DNA of 64,000 nt, from the NCBI GenBank assembly GCA_963698735.1, contig CAVOSA010000010.1, forward strand, positions 32,958-96,957, given 5' to 3'. The stretch is from RPQJ01 sp963698735 (GTDB lineage: Bacteria > Pseudomonadota > Gammaproteobacteria > Steroidobacterales > Steroidobacteraceae). The stretch's first letter is position 1, and each line of letters starts with the position of its first letter. The notes beneath the pieces were generated by a model that did no database searches, was not told the origin of the DNA, and worked only from the letters and a program-made list of their open reading frames with translations. Made by a program: the position numbers and the translations under genes. Shown in pieces: positions 33,454 to 40,944 of this stretch.

Positions 33454-34452
33454 ATGCGCAGCTTTCTCGATCTCGCCCAGTTCTCCCGCGACGAAGTCGT
33501 CGACCTGCTGGCACTGGCGCAGCGGTTGCAGGACCGGCCGGAGCCCGCTGCACTTGCCGGCAAGATCCTCGGACTGCTGTTCCTCAATCCGTCGCTGCGC
33601 ACGCTCGCTTCGTTCCAGGCGGGCATGCAGCGACTCGGCGGTACCGCGTTCGTCGTGACGCCCGGCCAGGGCACCTGGCAGGTTGAGACGCGCGACGGCA
33701 CGGTGATGAACGGTGGCGCAGCGGAGCACGTGCGCGAGGCCATCCCGGTACTGGCGTCCTACTGCGACGCGCTCGGCATCCGCTCGTTCGCCGAGGGCAA
33801 GGACCTCGCGGCGGACCTTGCGGAGGAACAGTTCATGCGCATGGCTCACCTGTGCCCGAAGCCGCTGGTGAACATGGAATCGGCGGTAAACCATCCGTGC
33901 CAGGCGCTCGCCGACTGGAAAACAATGGACGACCTGTCCGTTCCCCGGCGCGGCAAGTTCGTGCTGAGCTGGGTGGCGCATCCGCGCGCGCTGCCACTCG
34001 CAGTGCCGGCTGCGACGGTGCACATGGCCGCGCAGCGCGGCATGGAAGTCGTCGTGCTGCGGCCCGACGGCTACGCACTGCCCGATGAGATCATGGCGAA
34101 GGCGCGCGCCGCTGCGGCGGCCTCGGGCGGCGCAGTCACGGAAACCTCGGACCGCGATATCGCGATGAGCGGCGCGCACGTCGTCTACGCGAAGGAATGG
34201 GGCTCGCCGCAGCATTATGGTGACGCCGACGCCGAGGCCAGGGCCAGGGCGCCGCTGGGCGGATGGTGCGTGCGCGAGGACTGGTTCCAGCGCGCGCAGT
34301 CCGACTGTCATTTCATGCACTGTCTCCCGGTACGCCGCAACGTCGCGGTCGCCGACGAGATTCTCGACGGGCCACGCAGCCGCGTGATCCGCGAAGCATC
34401 CAACCGCATGGTCGTGCAAATGGCCGTGCTGCACCGCTTGCTGAAGGGGTAA
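33454..34452 (+). CDS. argF': N-acyl-L-ornithine carbamoyltransferase (acetyl- or succinyl-type)
   Basis: A 332-residue carbamoyltransferase of the N-acylornithine branch, not ordinary OTCase. HCLPVRRNV and the HPRALPLAVP loop match the N-succinyl and N-acetyl enzymes. The carbamoyl-phosphate motif reads SLRTL at 47-51, where relatives have SxRTR. The specificity loop is MNGGAAEH, with Ala90 aligned to Glu92 of Xanthomonas AOTCase and Pro90 of Bacteroides SOTCase. Published E92 substitutions switch AOTCase toward succinylornithine, so Ala90 argues against a plain AOTCase. No ribosome site stands out. Confidence 0.85.
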   Translation: MRSFLDLAQFSRDEVVDLLALAQRLQDRPEPAALAGKILGLLFLNPSLRTLASFQAGMQRLGGTAFVVTPGQGTWQVETRDGTVMNGGAAEHVREAIPVLASYCDALGIRSFAEGKDLAADLAEEQFMRMAHLCPKPLVNMESAVNHPCQALADWKTMDDLSVPRRGKFVLSWVAHPRALPLAVPAATVHMAAQRGMEVVVLRPDGYALPDEIMAKARAAAAASGGAVTETSDRDIAMSGAHVVYAKEWGSPQHYGDADAEARARAPLGGWCVREDWFQRAQSDCHFMHCLPVRRNVAVADEILDGPRSRVIREASNRMVVQMAVLHRLLKG

Positions 34453-34457
34453 CGACG

Positions 34458-35387
34458 ATGATCGGACACAAGGGCGAACAGGCTGTCACGGTGCGGGCGC
34501 TGCGCGGAGCAGCCCCCTACATCCACATGTACAAGGGCAAGGTCTTCGTCATCAAGGCCGGCGGCGGGGCGTTCCGCGATGCGGCCACGATGCGCGCCTT
34601 CGTCGAGCAAGTGGCGATCCTGCATCACCTCGGCATCCGCGTCGTGCTGGTGCACGGCGGCGGTCCGCAACTCGACGACATCACGGCGAAGCTCGGCGTG
34701 CAGACGCGCATGGTGCAGGGACGCCGGGTCACGGACGCGTCCGCCATCGACGCGACCAGCATGGTCCTGAACGGCCTGATCAACACGCAACTGCTGGCGC
34801 TCTGCCGCAGCTTCGGCATTGCGGCGATCGGCATCGGCGGCGTCGACGGCGGCCTGGTGCAGGCGCATCGCCGTGCGCCGGTCACGCTCGCGAACGGGGA
34901 GGTGGTCGACTACGGCATGGTCGGCGACATCGACGCCGTGGACGGCACCGTGCTCACGCGGTTGCTGGACGCCGGGTTCCTGCCGGTGGTCAGCCCGCTG
35001 TCATGCGACGGATCGGGGCAGCTGCTCAACATCAACGCGGACACCGTCGCCGCGGCGATCGGTGGCGCGCTCGTCGCCGAGAAACTGATCCTTTGCACGG
35101 GCGCTCCCGGCATCCTCGAACGGCTCGCCGACCCGCAGTCGCTGATCTCGTACACCGACGTCGCCGGCCTGCGCCGGCTGCGCGAGGAAGGCGCGATCAG
35201 CGACGGCATGCTGCCGAAGTCGAGTGCGATCGAGGCCGCGATCCGCGGCGGCGTGCGCCGCGTGCACGTGATCTCGTATGCGGAGACCGACGCTCTGCTC
35301 GCTGAGATCTTCACCAACGAGGGCAAGGGCACGCTGGTCGTGGCCGACACCAAGGCGCTGACGGCGGCGGAACAGGGCGCTGCATGA
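34458..35387 (+). CDS. argB: N-acetyl (N-acyl) glutamate kinase
   Basis: A 309-residue amino-acid kinase. It has VFVIKAGGGAF (usually K-x-GG-x-A), VLVHGGGPQLDD, the substrate loop GRRVTDASAID and LNINADTVAAAIGGAL near the ATP site. It phosphorylates the gamma-carboxylate of the N-acylglutamate. The N-terminal extension of about 25 residues contains ALRGAAPYIHMYKGK, as in arginine-sensitive hexameric NAGKs. It follows argF' by 5 bp, and its stop overlaps the argH start. Confidence 0.9.
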   Translation: MIGHKGEQAVTVRALRGAAPYIHMYKGKVFVIKAGGGAFRDAATMRAFVEQVAILHHLGIRVVLVHGGGPQLDDITAKLGVQTRMVQGRRVTDASAIDATSMVLNGLINTQLLALCRSFGIAAIGIGGVDGGLVQAHRRAPVTLANGEVVDYGMVGDIDAVDGTVLTRLLDAGFLPVVSPLSCDGSGQLLNINADTVAAAIGGALVAEKLILCTGAPGILERLADPQSLISYTDVAGLRRLREEGAISDGMLPKSSAIEAAIRGGVRRVHVISYAETDALLAEIFTNEGKGTLVVADTKALTAAEQGAA

Positions 35388-36574
35388 GCAGGCTGTGGGA
35401 CAAGGGCGCGCCGCTGGACGAGCGGGTGCTGCGCTTCACGGCCGGCGAGGACCACGCGCTCGACAACCGGCTGGTCGCATACGACGTGCGCGCATCGATC
35501 GCGCATGCGCAGATGCTGCACGAAGGGGGCCTGCTCGCGGCGGAAGAACTCGAGGCGATCAGCAGCGGCCTCACCGAGATCGCCGCGGAACACGCGCGCG
35601 GAGAATGGTCGGTGACACTCGACCTCGAGGACGGTCAGACCGCCCTCGAGACACTGCTGACTCGCAAGATCGGCGCGGCGGGCGCGCGGCTGCACGCGGG
35701 GCGCTCGCGCAACGACCAGGTGCTGACTGCACTGCGCCTGTACCTCCGCGACGCGGTTGAAGGCATGGCCGACGCAGCACGGCACGTGGCGGAAGCGCTC
35801 GACGGCATGGCGCAGGACCAGGGCGCGGTTGCCCTGCCCGGTTACACGCACATGCAACAGGCGATGCCCAGTTCGGTCGCGCTGTGGGCGCAGGGCTTCG
35901 CTGCCGAAATCCGCGACGACATCGAGGGCCTGCGGCACTCGCACCGGCGGATCTCGAAGAATCCGCTCGGTTCCGCGGCGGGCTATGGCACGCCCAACCT
36001 GCCGATCGATCGCGACGCCACCCGCAAGCGCCTCGACTTTCCGGCCAACCACGAACCCGTCACGGCCGTGCAGCTGTCGCGGGGCAAGGCGGAGGCGGAA
36101 GTCCTCTTCCAGGTGACGCTGCTGATGCAGGACCTCGGGCGACTCGCCGCCGACCTGCTGCTGTTCTACACGCGCGAGTTCGGCTTCGTGCGGCTGCCCG
36201 ACGCATTCACGACGGGTTCGTCGATCATGCCGCAGAAGCGCAACCCCGACGTGTTCGAACTCGTGCGGGGCCGCACCGCGACGGCGCAGGCGAGCCTGCT
36301 CGAAGTGCTTGGCATCACTGCCAAGCTGCCCTCCGGTTACCAGCGCGACCTGCAGCTGATCAAGGCGCCGCTGTTCCGCTCGATCGACGTCTGCCTCGAA
36401 GCGCTCGACATCATGGCCGCGGCCATCCCGCACGTGCGGTTCGTGCCCGAACGCATCAGGATGGACCGCGACATTCACGCGGCGGCCGAGGCCAACGAAC
36501 TGGTCGCGCGGGAAGGCATCCCGTTCCGCGAGGCGTACCAGCGCATCGGGGACAAGTACCGCAGCGGGGAGTAA
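35384..36574 (+). CDS. argH: Argininosuccinate lyase
   Basis: A 396-residue enzyme of the fumarase/aspartase superfamily. It has AGRSRNDQVLTALRL, GYTHMQQAMPSS and the signature TTGSSIMPQKRNPD with the catalytic serine loop. It splits argininosuccinate to arginine and fumarate and is shorter than E. coli ArgH at the C-terminus. It is the last gene of the argR-argH block, overlapping argB by 4 bp. No deacylase gene (argE) follows. Confidence 0.92.
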   Translation: MSRLWDKGAPLDERVLRFTAGEDHALDNRLVAYDVRASIAHAQMLHEGGLLAAEELEAISSGLTEIAAEHARGEWSVTLDLEDGQTALETLLTRKIGAAGARLHAGRSRNDQVLTALRLYLRDAVEGMADAARHVAEALDGMAQDQGAVALPGYTHMQQAMPSSVALWAQGFAAEIRDDIEGLRHSHRRISKNPLGSAAGYGTPNLPIDRDATRKRLDFPANHEPVTAVQLSRGKAEAEVLFQVTLLMQDLGRLAADLLLFYTREFGFVRLPDAFTTGSSIMPQKRNPDVFELVRGRTATAQASLLEVLGITAKLPSGYQRDLQLIKAPLFRSIDVCLEALDIMAAAIPHVRFVPERIRMDRDIHAAAEANELVAREGIPFREAYQRIGDKYRSGE

Positions 36575-36635
36575 CAACGGCCGCGCGGACGCGTTAGCAT
36601 CGGCCCGTTGGCGGCACCGCTTGCAGGGGAAGGTT

Positions 36636-36786
36636 CGATGCGACAGACATTCGCCGATATGCGTTTCAGAAGGGTTTCGGCAGACCGTCGCGAGCCATGG
36701 ACGGCGAGCGCGAGCCCCCAGGGACGGGTTTACGGCGTGTCTGCCGAAACCTTTCTGAAATGCATCGTCGGCGAATGCTCGCATCG
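36636..36786. repeat. Large imperfect palindrome overlapping the DUF1329 gene start
   Basis: Two arms of about 50 bp (36636-36685 and 36737-36786) are inverted copies at roughly 85% identity, both with the outer CGATGCGA and the inner TTTCGGCAGAC blocks. They flank a 51-bp centre containing GAGCCATGGACGG and CCCCCAGGGACGGG. This looks like a dispersed palindromic intergenic element. It covers the apparent translation start and signal-peptide n-region of the DUF1329 gene and is open in that frame. Confidence 0.75.
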
Positions 36787-38110
36787 ATTTCTCATGCCGG
36801 CGGTTGCTGTACTCGGGCTCGCTGCCAGCGCGCACGCGGCGGATTTCTCGAGGCTCGGCAAGGACCTGACGCCGGTCGGTGCCGAGCGCGCCGGCAATGC
36901 CGACGGCACCATCCCGGCGTGGGACGGCGGCCTCACGCAGCCGCCCGCCGGCTGGACGCCGCAGCAGGGGTACATCGACCCGTTCCCCGGCGACAAGCTG
37001 CTGTTCACGATCAACTCGACCAACGTCGGCCAGTACGAAGCGAAACTGACCAAGGGCCAGGCCGCCCTGCTGCGGAAGTACCCGCAGAACTTCCGCATGA
37101 ACGTCTACGCGACGCGCCGCACCGTCGGCTATCCCAAGGCCGTGACGGATCGCGTCGTCGCCCAGGCGGGCAAGGTATCGTTGCAGGGCTTCGGCCTCAA
37201 GGACCTGAACGGCTCGACCACGCCGTTCCCCATTCCCGAGAACGGTCTCGAGGCGATCTGGAATCACCTGGTGCGTTACCTTGGCGGCGGCATCGTGCGC
37301 GCGGGGCATTCGTTCCCTGTCCGCCCGAACGGCGACTTCTTCAAGATCGGGTTCCACGCGCAACGAATCTATGCGCAGAACGTCGAGAACGCGGAACCCA
37401 ATCGGCTGTTCTACGCGCTGGGCTACTTCACCGAACCTTCGACCCTGCGCGGCACGATCTTTCTCGTCCACGAGCCCGTCGACCAGGTGGCCGAACAGCG
37501 CTCGGCCTGGATCTACAACGCCGGCGCGCGCCGGGTGCGCCGCGCGCCGGATCTCAACTACGACGGCATCAACGACGGCTCCGAAGGCATGCTGACCACG
37601 GACCAGGTGGACGGCTACAACGGCGCACCGGACCGCTATGACTGGAAGCTGCTCGGCAAGCGCGAAGTCTACGTGCCGTACAACTCGTACAAGCTGTCGG
37701 ACAAGTCACTCAAGTACAAGGACATCGTCCGGCCGCAGTCGATCAATCCCGACTATGTGCGCTACGAGTTGCACCGCGTGTGGGTGGTCGAGGGCACGCT
37801 CAAGCCCGGCCAGCGCCACGTCTACGGCAAGCGCACGTTCTACCTGGACGAGGACAGCTGGTCGGTGCTGGCGGAGGATGCCTATGACACGCGCGGCGGA
37901 CTGTGGCGCGCCTCCCTGCACGGCCTGCTGCAGGCCTACGACGCGCAGGTGCCGTTCTACCGCTTCGGCATCTACCACGACCTCAACAGCGGCGGTTACC
38001 TGGTCGGCGGTCTCGACAACGAAGTCAGGGACCCGATCCAGTTCAATGCCAAGGCGAAAGTCGGCGACTTCCAGCCCGATGCACTGCGGCGGCTCGGCGG
38101 CACGCTGTAA
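36638..38110 (+). CDS. DUF1329 family secreted protein, N-terminus altered by a repeat
   Basis: The body (from ADFSRLGKDLTPVGAERAGNADGTIPAWDGG onward) is a typical DUF1329 protein of about 440 residues, periplasmic or outer-membrane associated, often next to RND/lipid-transport genes; function unknown. The signal h-region is FLMPAVAVLGLAASAHA. The only start with a strong ribosome site (AGGGGAAGG before ATG 36638) lies at the left edge of the palindromic repeat, giving about 53 extra residues before the signal sequence. In-frame alternatives are GTG 36737 and ATG 36794. The true start is uncertain. Confidence 0.75.
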   Translation: MRQTFADMRFRRVSADRREPWTASASPQGRVYGVSAETFLKCIVGECSHRFLMPAVAVLGLAASAHAADFSRLGKDLTPVGAERAGNADGTIPAWDGGLTQPPAGWTPQQGYIDPFPGDKLLFTINSTNVGQYEAKLTKGQAALLRKYPQNFRMNVYATRRTVGYPKAVTDRVVAQAGKVSLQGFGLKDLNGSTTPFPIPENGLEAIWNHLVRYLGGGIVRAGHSFPVRPNGDFFKIGFHAQRIYAQNVENAEPNRLFYALGYFTEPSTLRGTIFLVHEPVDQVAEQRSAWIYNAGARRVRRAPDLNYDGINDGSEGMLTTDQVDGYNGAPDRYDWKLLGKREVYVPYNSYKLSDKSLKYKDIVRPQSINPDYVRYELHRVWVVEGTLKPGQRHVYGKRTFYLDEDSWSVLAEDAYDTRGGLWRASLHGLLQAYDAQVPFYRFGIYHDLNSGGYLVGGLDNEVRDPIQFNAKAKVGDFQPDALRRLGGTL

Positions 38111-38136
38111 CGCAACGCGGCATTGGACGACAGCCG

Positions 38137-38541
38137 ATGCCCTGGACTCGAGCACTGCTGGCCTGGCTGGCCATCATCGTCGCGGAATCCATCCACGGCA
38201 CGCTGCGCACGCTGTACCTCGCCCCGGCCATCGGCGACCTCCCGGCCCGCCAGGTCGGGGTACTCACCGGCACGCTGATCATCTTCCTCATCGCGCTCGC
38301 CTTCAGTCGCTGGCTCGGCGCCCGCACGAGGAAGCAGTTGCTGGCAGTTGGCGCGCTCTGGGTCGTGCTCACGGTGGCGTTCGAAGTCGGACTCGGCCGC
38401 GGCGTGTTCCACTACGACTGGTCGCGCATCCTGGGCGACTACGACCTGTCGCAAGGCGGGCTCATGGGGTTCGGCCTGCTGGCGATGCTGTTCATGCCGC
38501 TGCTGGCCGCGCGGCTCCGCGGCGTAAGCACGGGCGCCTGA
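38137..38541 (+). CDS. Small integral membrane protein of unknown function
   Basis: A 134-residue protein with about four hydrophobic segments (roughly residues 6-20, 40-57, 66-86 and 106-124). It starts MPWTRALLAWLAIIVAESIHGTLR and includes the motif LAPAIGDLPARQVGVLTG. I do not recognise the family. It follows the DUF1329 gene by 26 bp on the same strand and may be co-transcribed. The 85 bp after it, before the converging RAM-domain gene, show no clear terminator. Confidence 0.6.
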   Translation: MPWTRALLAWLAIIVAESIHGTLRTLYLAPAIGDLPARQVGVLTGTLIIFLIALAFSRWLGARTRKQLLAVGALWVVLTVAFEVGLGRGVFHYDWSRILGDYDLSQGGLMGFGLLAMLFMPLLAARLRGVSTGA

Positions 38542-38626
38542 TCAAGGTTCGGCGAGGAAATCGCTGTGACCGCAGGCAGGAGGACGAACCCGGCCTCCCC
38601 CGCCCTGACGGAAGAGGCAATGGCAG

Positions 38627-38905
38627 TCAGTCGAGTCCCAGCTGGAACCCGGCATCGAGATCCTGTTTCGAATAGACCTTGAAGGAGATCAGCGTCTCCG
38701 AGCCGGTGATGCCCGGCAGCTTGCGCATCCTTTCGCTGATGACACGCGCCAGGTCCTCGTTTTCGCGCACGCGCACGAGCGCGACGAGGTCGTACTGGCC
38801 CGCGACCGAGAACACCTCGCTCACGCCCTCGAGCTCGGCCATCGTCTGCGCGAGCTCCGGCACCTTGTCGGTCTCGGCCTTGATCAGCACGACTGCGGTC
38901 ACCAT
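38627..38905 (-). CDS. Stand-alone Lrp/AsnC ligand-binding (RAM) domain protein
   Basis: A 92-residue protein consisting only of the RAM/AsnC effector domain: VTAVVLIKAETDKVPELAQTMAELEGV, then SVAGQYDLVALVRV and a PGITGSETLISFKVYS end. There is no helix-turn-helix, so it cannot bind DNA alone. Such proteins form rings that bind amino acids or act as partners of full-length Lrp proteins. It is last in the minus-strand run acyl-CoA dehydrogenase, ubiC-FAH, maiA. Confidence 0.85.
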   Translation of the reverse strand: MVTAVVLIKAETDKVPELAQTMAELEGVSEVFSVAGQYDLVALVRVRENEDLARVISERMRKLPGITGSETLISFKVYSKQDLDAGFQLGLD

Positions 38906-38980
38906 GGCGAGCCTCGGGGAGTTGATTGGTGGTGAGCGGCCGGTAACTGGCCAGGGCCAATACTACCCGCTATTCACGCG

Positions 38981-39652
38981 TCACTTCTGCTCCGCGTCCG
39001 GCTGGTTTTCGGGCCGCGCGGTCGCGAACGCCGGCAGCGCCTCCAGGTGAGCGCAGATCGCGACCAGCCGCGGATACGGCGCAACGTCGACCTGGAAACG
39101 GCGGGCGTTGTACATCTGGGGGACCAGGCAGACGTCGGCGAGCGTCACCTGACCGCCATGGCAATAGCGTTGCTCGCCCGCCGCGGTCGATCCCGCCGTC
39201 GCTTCGACCCAGCGCTCGAGCGCGGAGAACCCGCGGTCGATCCAGTGTGCCACCCAGCGTTGCACGGCTGCGTCGTCCGCGCCGAATTCACGGCGCAGGT
39301 AACCCATGATCGGCAGGTTGTTGAGCGGATGCGTGTCACAGGCGATCAGGAGGGCCATGCCGCGCACCGTCGCGCGATCCCGCGCCGAGCCCGGCAGCAG
39401 CCGCGGTTCGGGATGGATCTCTTCGAGGTATTCGCAAATGGCGAGCGACTGGGGAATCACGAACCCGTCGTCGGCAAGCGCAGGCACCAGGCCCTGCGGG
39501 TTCAGCGCCAGGTAGTCGGGCTTGCGCTGCTCGCCGCCGTCGCGCAACAGGTGCTTCGGCACCGACTCGTACTCGAGGCCCTTCAGGGCCAGCGCGATGC
39601 GCACGCGAAATGCCGCCGAGCTGCGCCAGTAGGTGTAGAGCCTGAATCCCAT
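38981..39652 (-). CDS. maiA: Maleylacetoacetate/maleylpyruvate isomerase (zeta-class GST)
   Basis: A 223-residue glutathione-dependent cis-trans isomerase. The N-terminus has the zeta-class SSAAFRVRIALALKGLEYE (consensus SSxxxRVRIALALKG), then NPQGLVPAL and the IPQSLAICEYLEE thioredoxin-fold end, and the C-terminal helical domain with LADVCLVPQMYNA. It converts maleylacetoacetate (tyrosine route) or maleylpyruvate (gentisate route). The adjacent short FAH-family domain, of fumarylpyruvate hydrolase type, makes the second route at least as likely. Confidence 0.85.
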   Translation of the reverse strand: MGFRLYTYWRSSAAFRVRIALALKGLEYESVPKHLLRDGGEQRKPDYLALNPQGLVPALADDGFVIPQSLAICEYLEEIHPEPRLLPGSARDRATVRGMALLIACDTHPLNNLPIMGYLRREFGADDAAVQRWVAHWIDRGFSALERWVEATAGSTAAGEQRYCHGGQVTLADVCLVPQMYNARRFQVDVAPYPRLVAICAHLEALPAFATARPENQPDAEQK

Positions 39653-39672
39653 GCGCCCTCCAGTCGACCGGT

Positions 39673-40938
39673 TCAGACGATGGTCGTGCGCAGCGTGTCG
39701 AGCCCGTCGATGCCCGCGACGATGCTGTCGCCACGCTGGACGGCGCCGACGCCCGCGGGCGTGCCCGTGAAGATCAGGTCGCCCGGCTGCAGTTCAAACA
39801 ACGTCGACAGTTCGGCCACGACCTCGGGAACGCTCCAGATCAGTTCAGTCAGGTTGGCGTCCTGCCGCGCCTGCCCGTTCACTTCGAGCCAGATCCGTCC
39901 GGATGACAGGTGCCCGCCGTCGGCGACGGGGCGGATCGCGCTGATGGGCGCGGAGTGATCGAAGCCCTTCGCTGCATCCCACGGCAACCCGTTGTCCTTG
40001 GCGTGGGACTGCAGGTCACGGCGGGTCAGGTCGTTGCCGACCGCGTAGCCGAACACGTGCTCCAGGGCCTCGGTGACCGGAATCTGCCGGCCGCCCTTGC
40101 CGAGTGCGACGACGAGTTCCACCTCGTGGTGCAGGTTCGTCGTGCGCGGCGGATAGCGGACGGCGGTGCCGTTGGCAACGACGGCATCTGCCGGCTTGGT
40201 GAAAAAGCACGGCGGCTCGCGCGTCGGATCCGAACCCATCTCCCGCGCGTGCGCCGCGTAGTTGCGGCCAACGCAGTAGATGCGATGCACGGGAAAGCGT
40301 GCTGCGCTGCCGGTGATGCCGACGGTGGGCCGCGGCACGGCAAAGGGAAGGGTATCGACCGTCATGGTGTGGTCCTCGTGATGCAAGCGGGCCGCGGCCT
40401 GCGCCCGCAACAACTCCGGCAGGAAGACTTCCTGCACCAGTATCGGAAAGCCGCCGAGACGGTAGACCGCTCGTCGCGCCCACAGCAAGCCGCCGTCGGC
40501 GCTGTCACCGGCCGCCGCCGCCAGCGGGTGCCCGGCCGGGAGTTCAGCATACTCGAGCGGTTCACGCTCGAGCGGCTCGTCGACCTGGCGCAATGCCTCG
40601 CCGAGCGGCGAATCGCCAAGTTCGCGGAGCCACGGATACCGGTCCAGCGTCGATGCCGGCAGCACCGTCTGCGCGAACACGACGCGCTCGCCGCTCACGC
40701 AGAACTCGACGTCGCGCAGCAGGCAATCCGCATCGTCCACCCGCAGGCGTTCACGCAGCGCAGGCGACAACGGCGATTCCCGCAGCCCGCCCAGCCGCCG
40801 GAATCCCATGGCCGGTCCGCAAAGCGCGCGCACTCGCGCAGTGAGCAGCCCTGGCTCGGCCAGCCAGGACAGCAAGTCGTGCGGCGCGCGCGCCGCAATG
40901 GCGGCGAGAGGCGACCAGTGCGAATGCGCTCCGGACAT
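39673..40938 (-). CDS. Chorismate lyase (UbiC) fused to a fumarylpyruvate hydrolase-like (FAH) domain
   Basis: A single 421-residue frame. Residues 1-191 are UbiC: GFRRLGGLRESPLSPALRER, Arg75 in LLRDVEF and Glu170 in VQEVFLPELL correspond to E. coli Arg76 and Glu155. Residues 192-421 are a short FAH hydrolase: YCVGRNYAAHAREMG, LHHEVELVVALG (metal-binding E residues) and FTGTPAGVGAV. No stop separates them, yet an ATG at 40365 has GAGGA 8 nt upstream, so the hydrolase may also be made separately. UbiC makes 4-hydroxybenzoate for ubiquinone; the FAH part would split fumarylpyruvate. Confidence 0.8.
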   Translation of the reverse strand: MSGAHSHWSPLAAIAARAPHDLLSWLAEPGLLTARVRALCGPAMGFRRLGGLRESPLSPALRERLRVDDADCLLRDVEFCVSGERVVFAQTVLPASTLDRYPWLRELGDSPLGEALRQVDEPLEREPLEYAELPAGHPLAAAAGDSADGGLLWARRAVYRLGGFPILVQEVFLPELLRAQAAARLHHEDHTMTVDTLPFAVPRPTVGITGSAARFPVHRIYCVGRNYAAHAREMGSDPTREPPCFFTKPADAVVANGTAVRYPPRTTNLHHEVELVVALGKGGRQIPVTEALEHVFGYAVGNDLTRRDLQSHAKDNGLPWDAAKGFDHSAPISAIRPVADGGHLSSGRIWLEVNGQARQDANLTELIWSVPEVVAELSTLFELQPGDLIFTGTPAGVGAVQRGDSIVAGIDGLDTLRTTIV

Positions 40939-40944
40939 CGTGAC

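Noticed and set aside
33454..34452. Ordinary ornithine carbamoyltransferase
   Set aside because: The MNGGAAEH loop and the HCLPVRRN and HPRALPLAVP motifs match the N-acylornithine enzymes, not OTCase.
34910..37471. Long open frame antisense to argB, argH and the DUF1329 gene (853 codons)
   Set aside because: It spans three well-supported genes and the palindromic repeat and has no recognisable domain; a third-position GC artefact.
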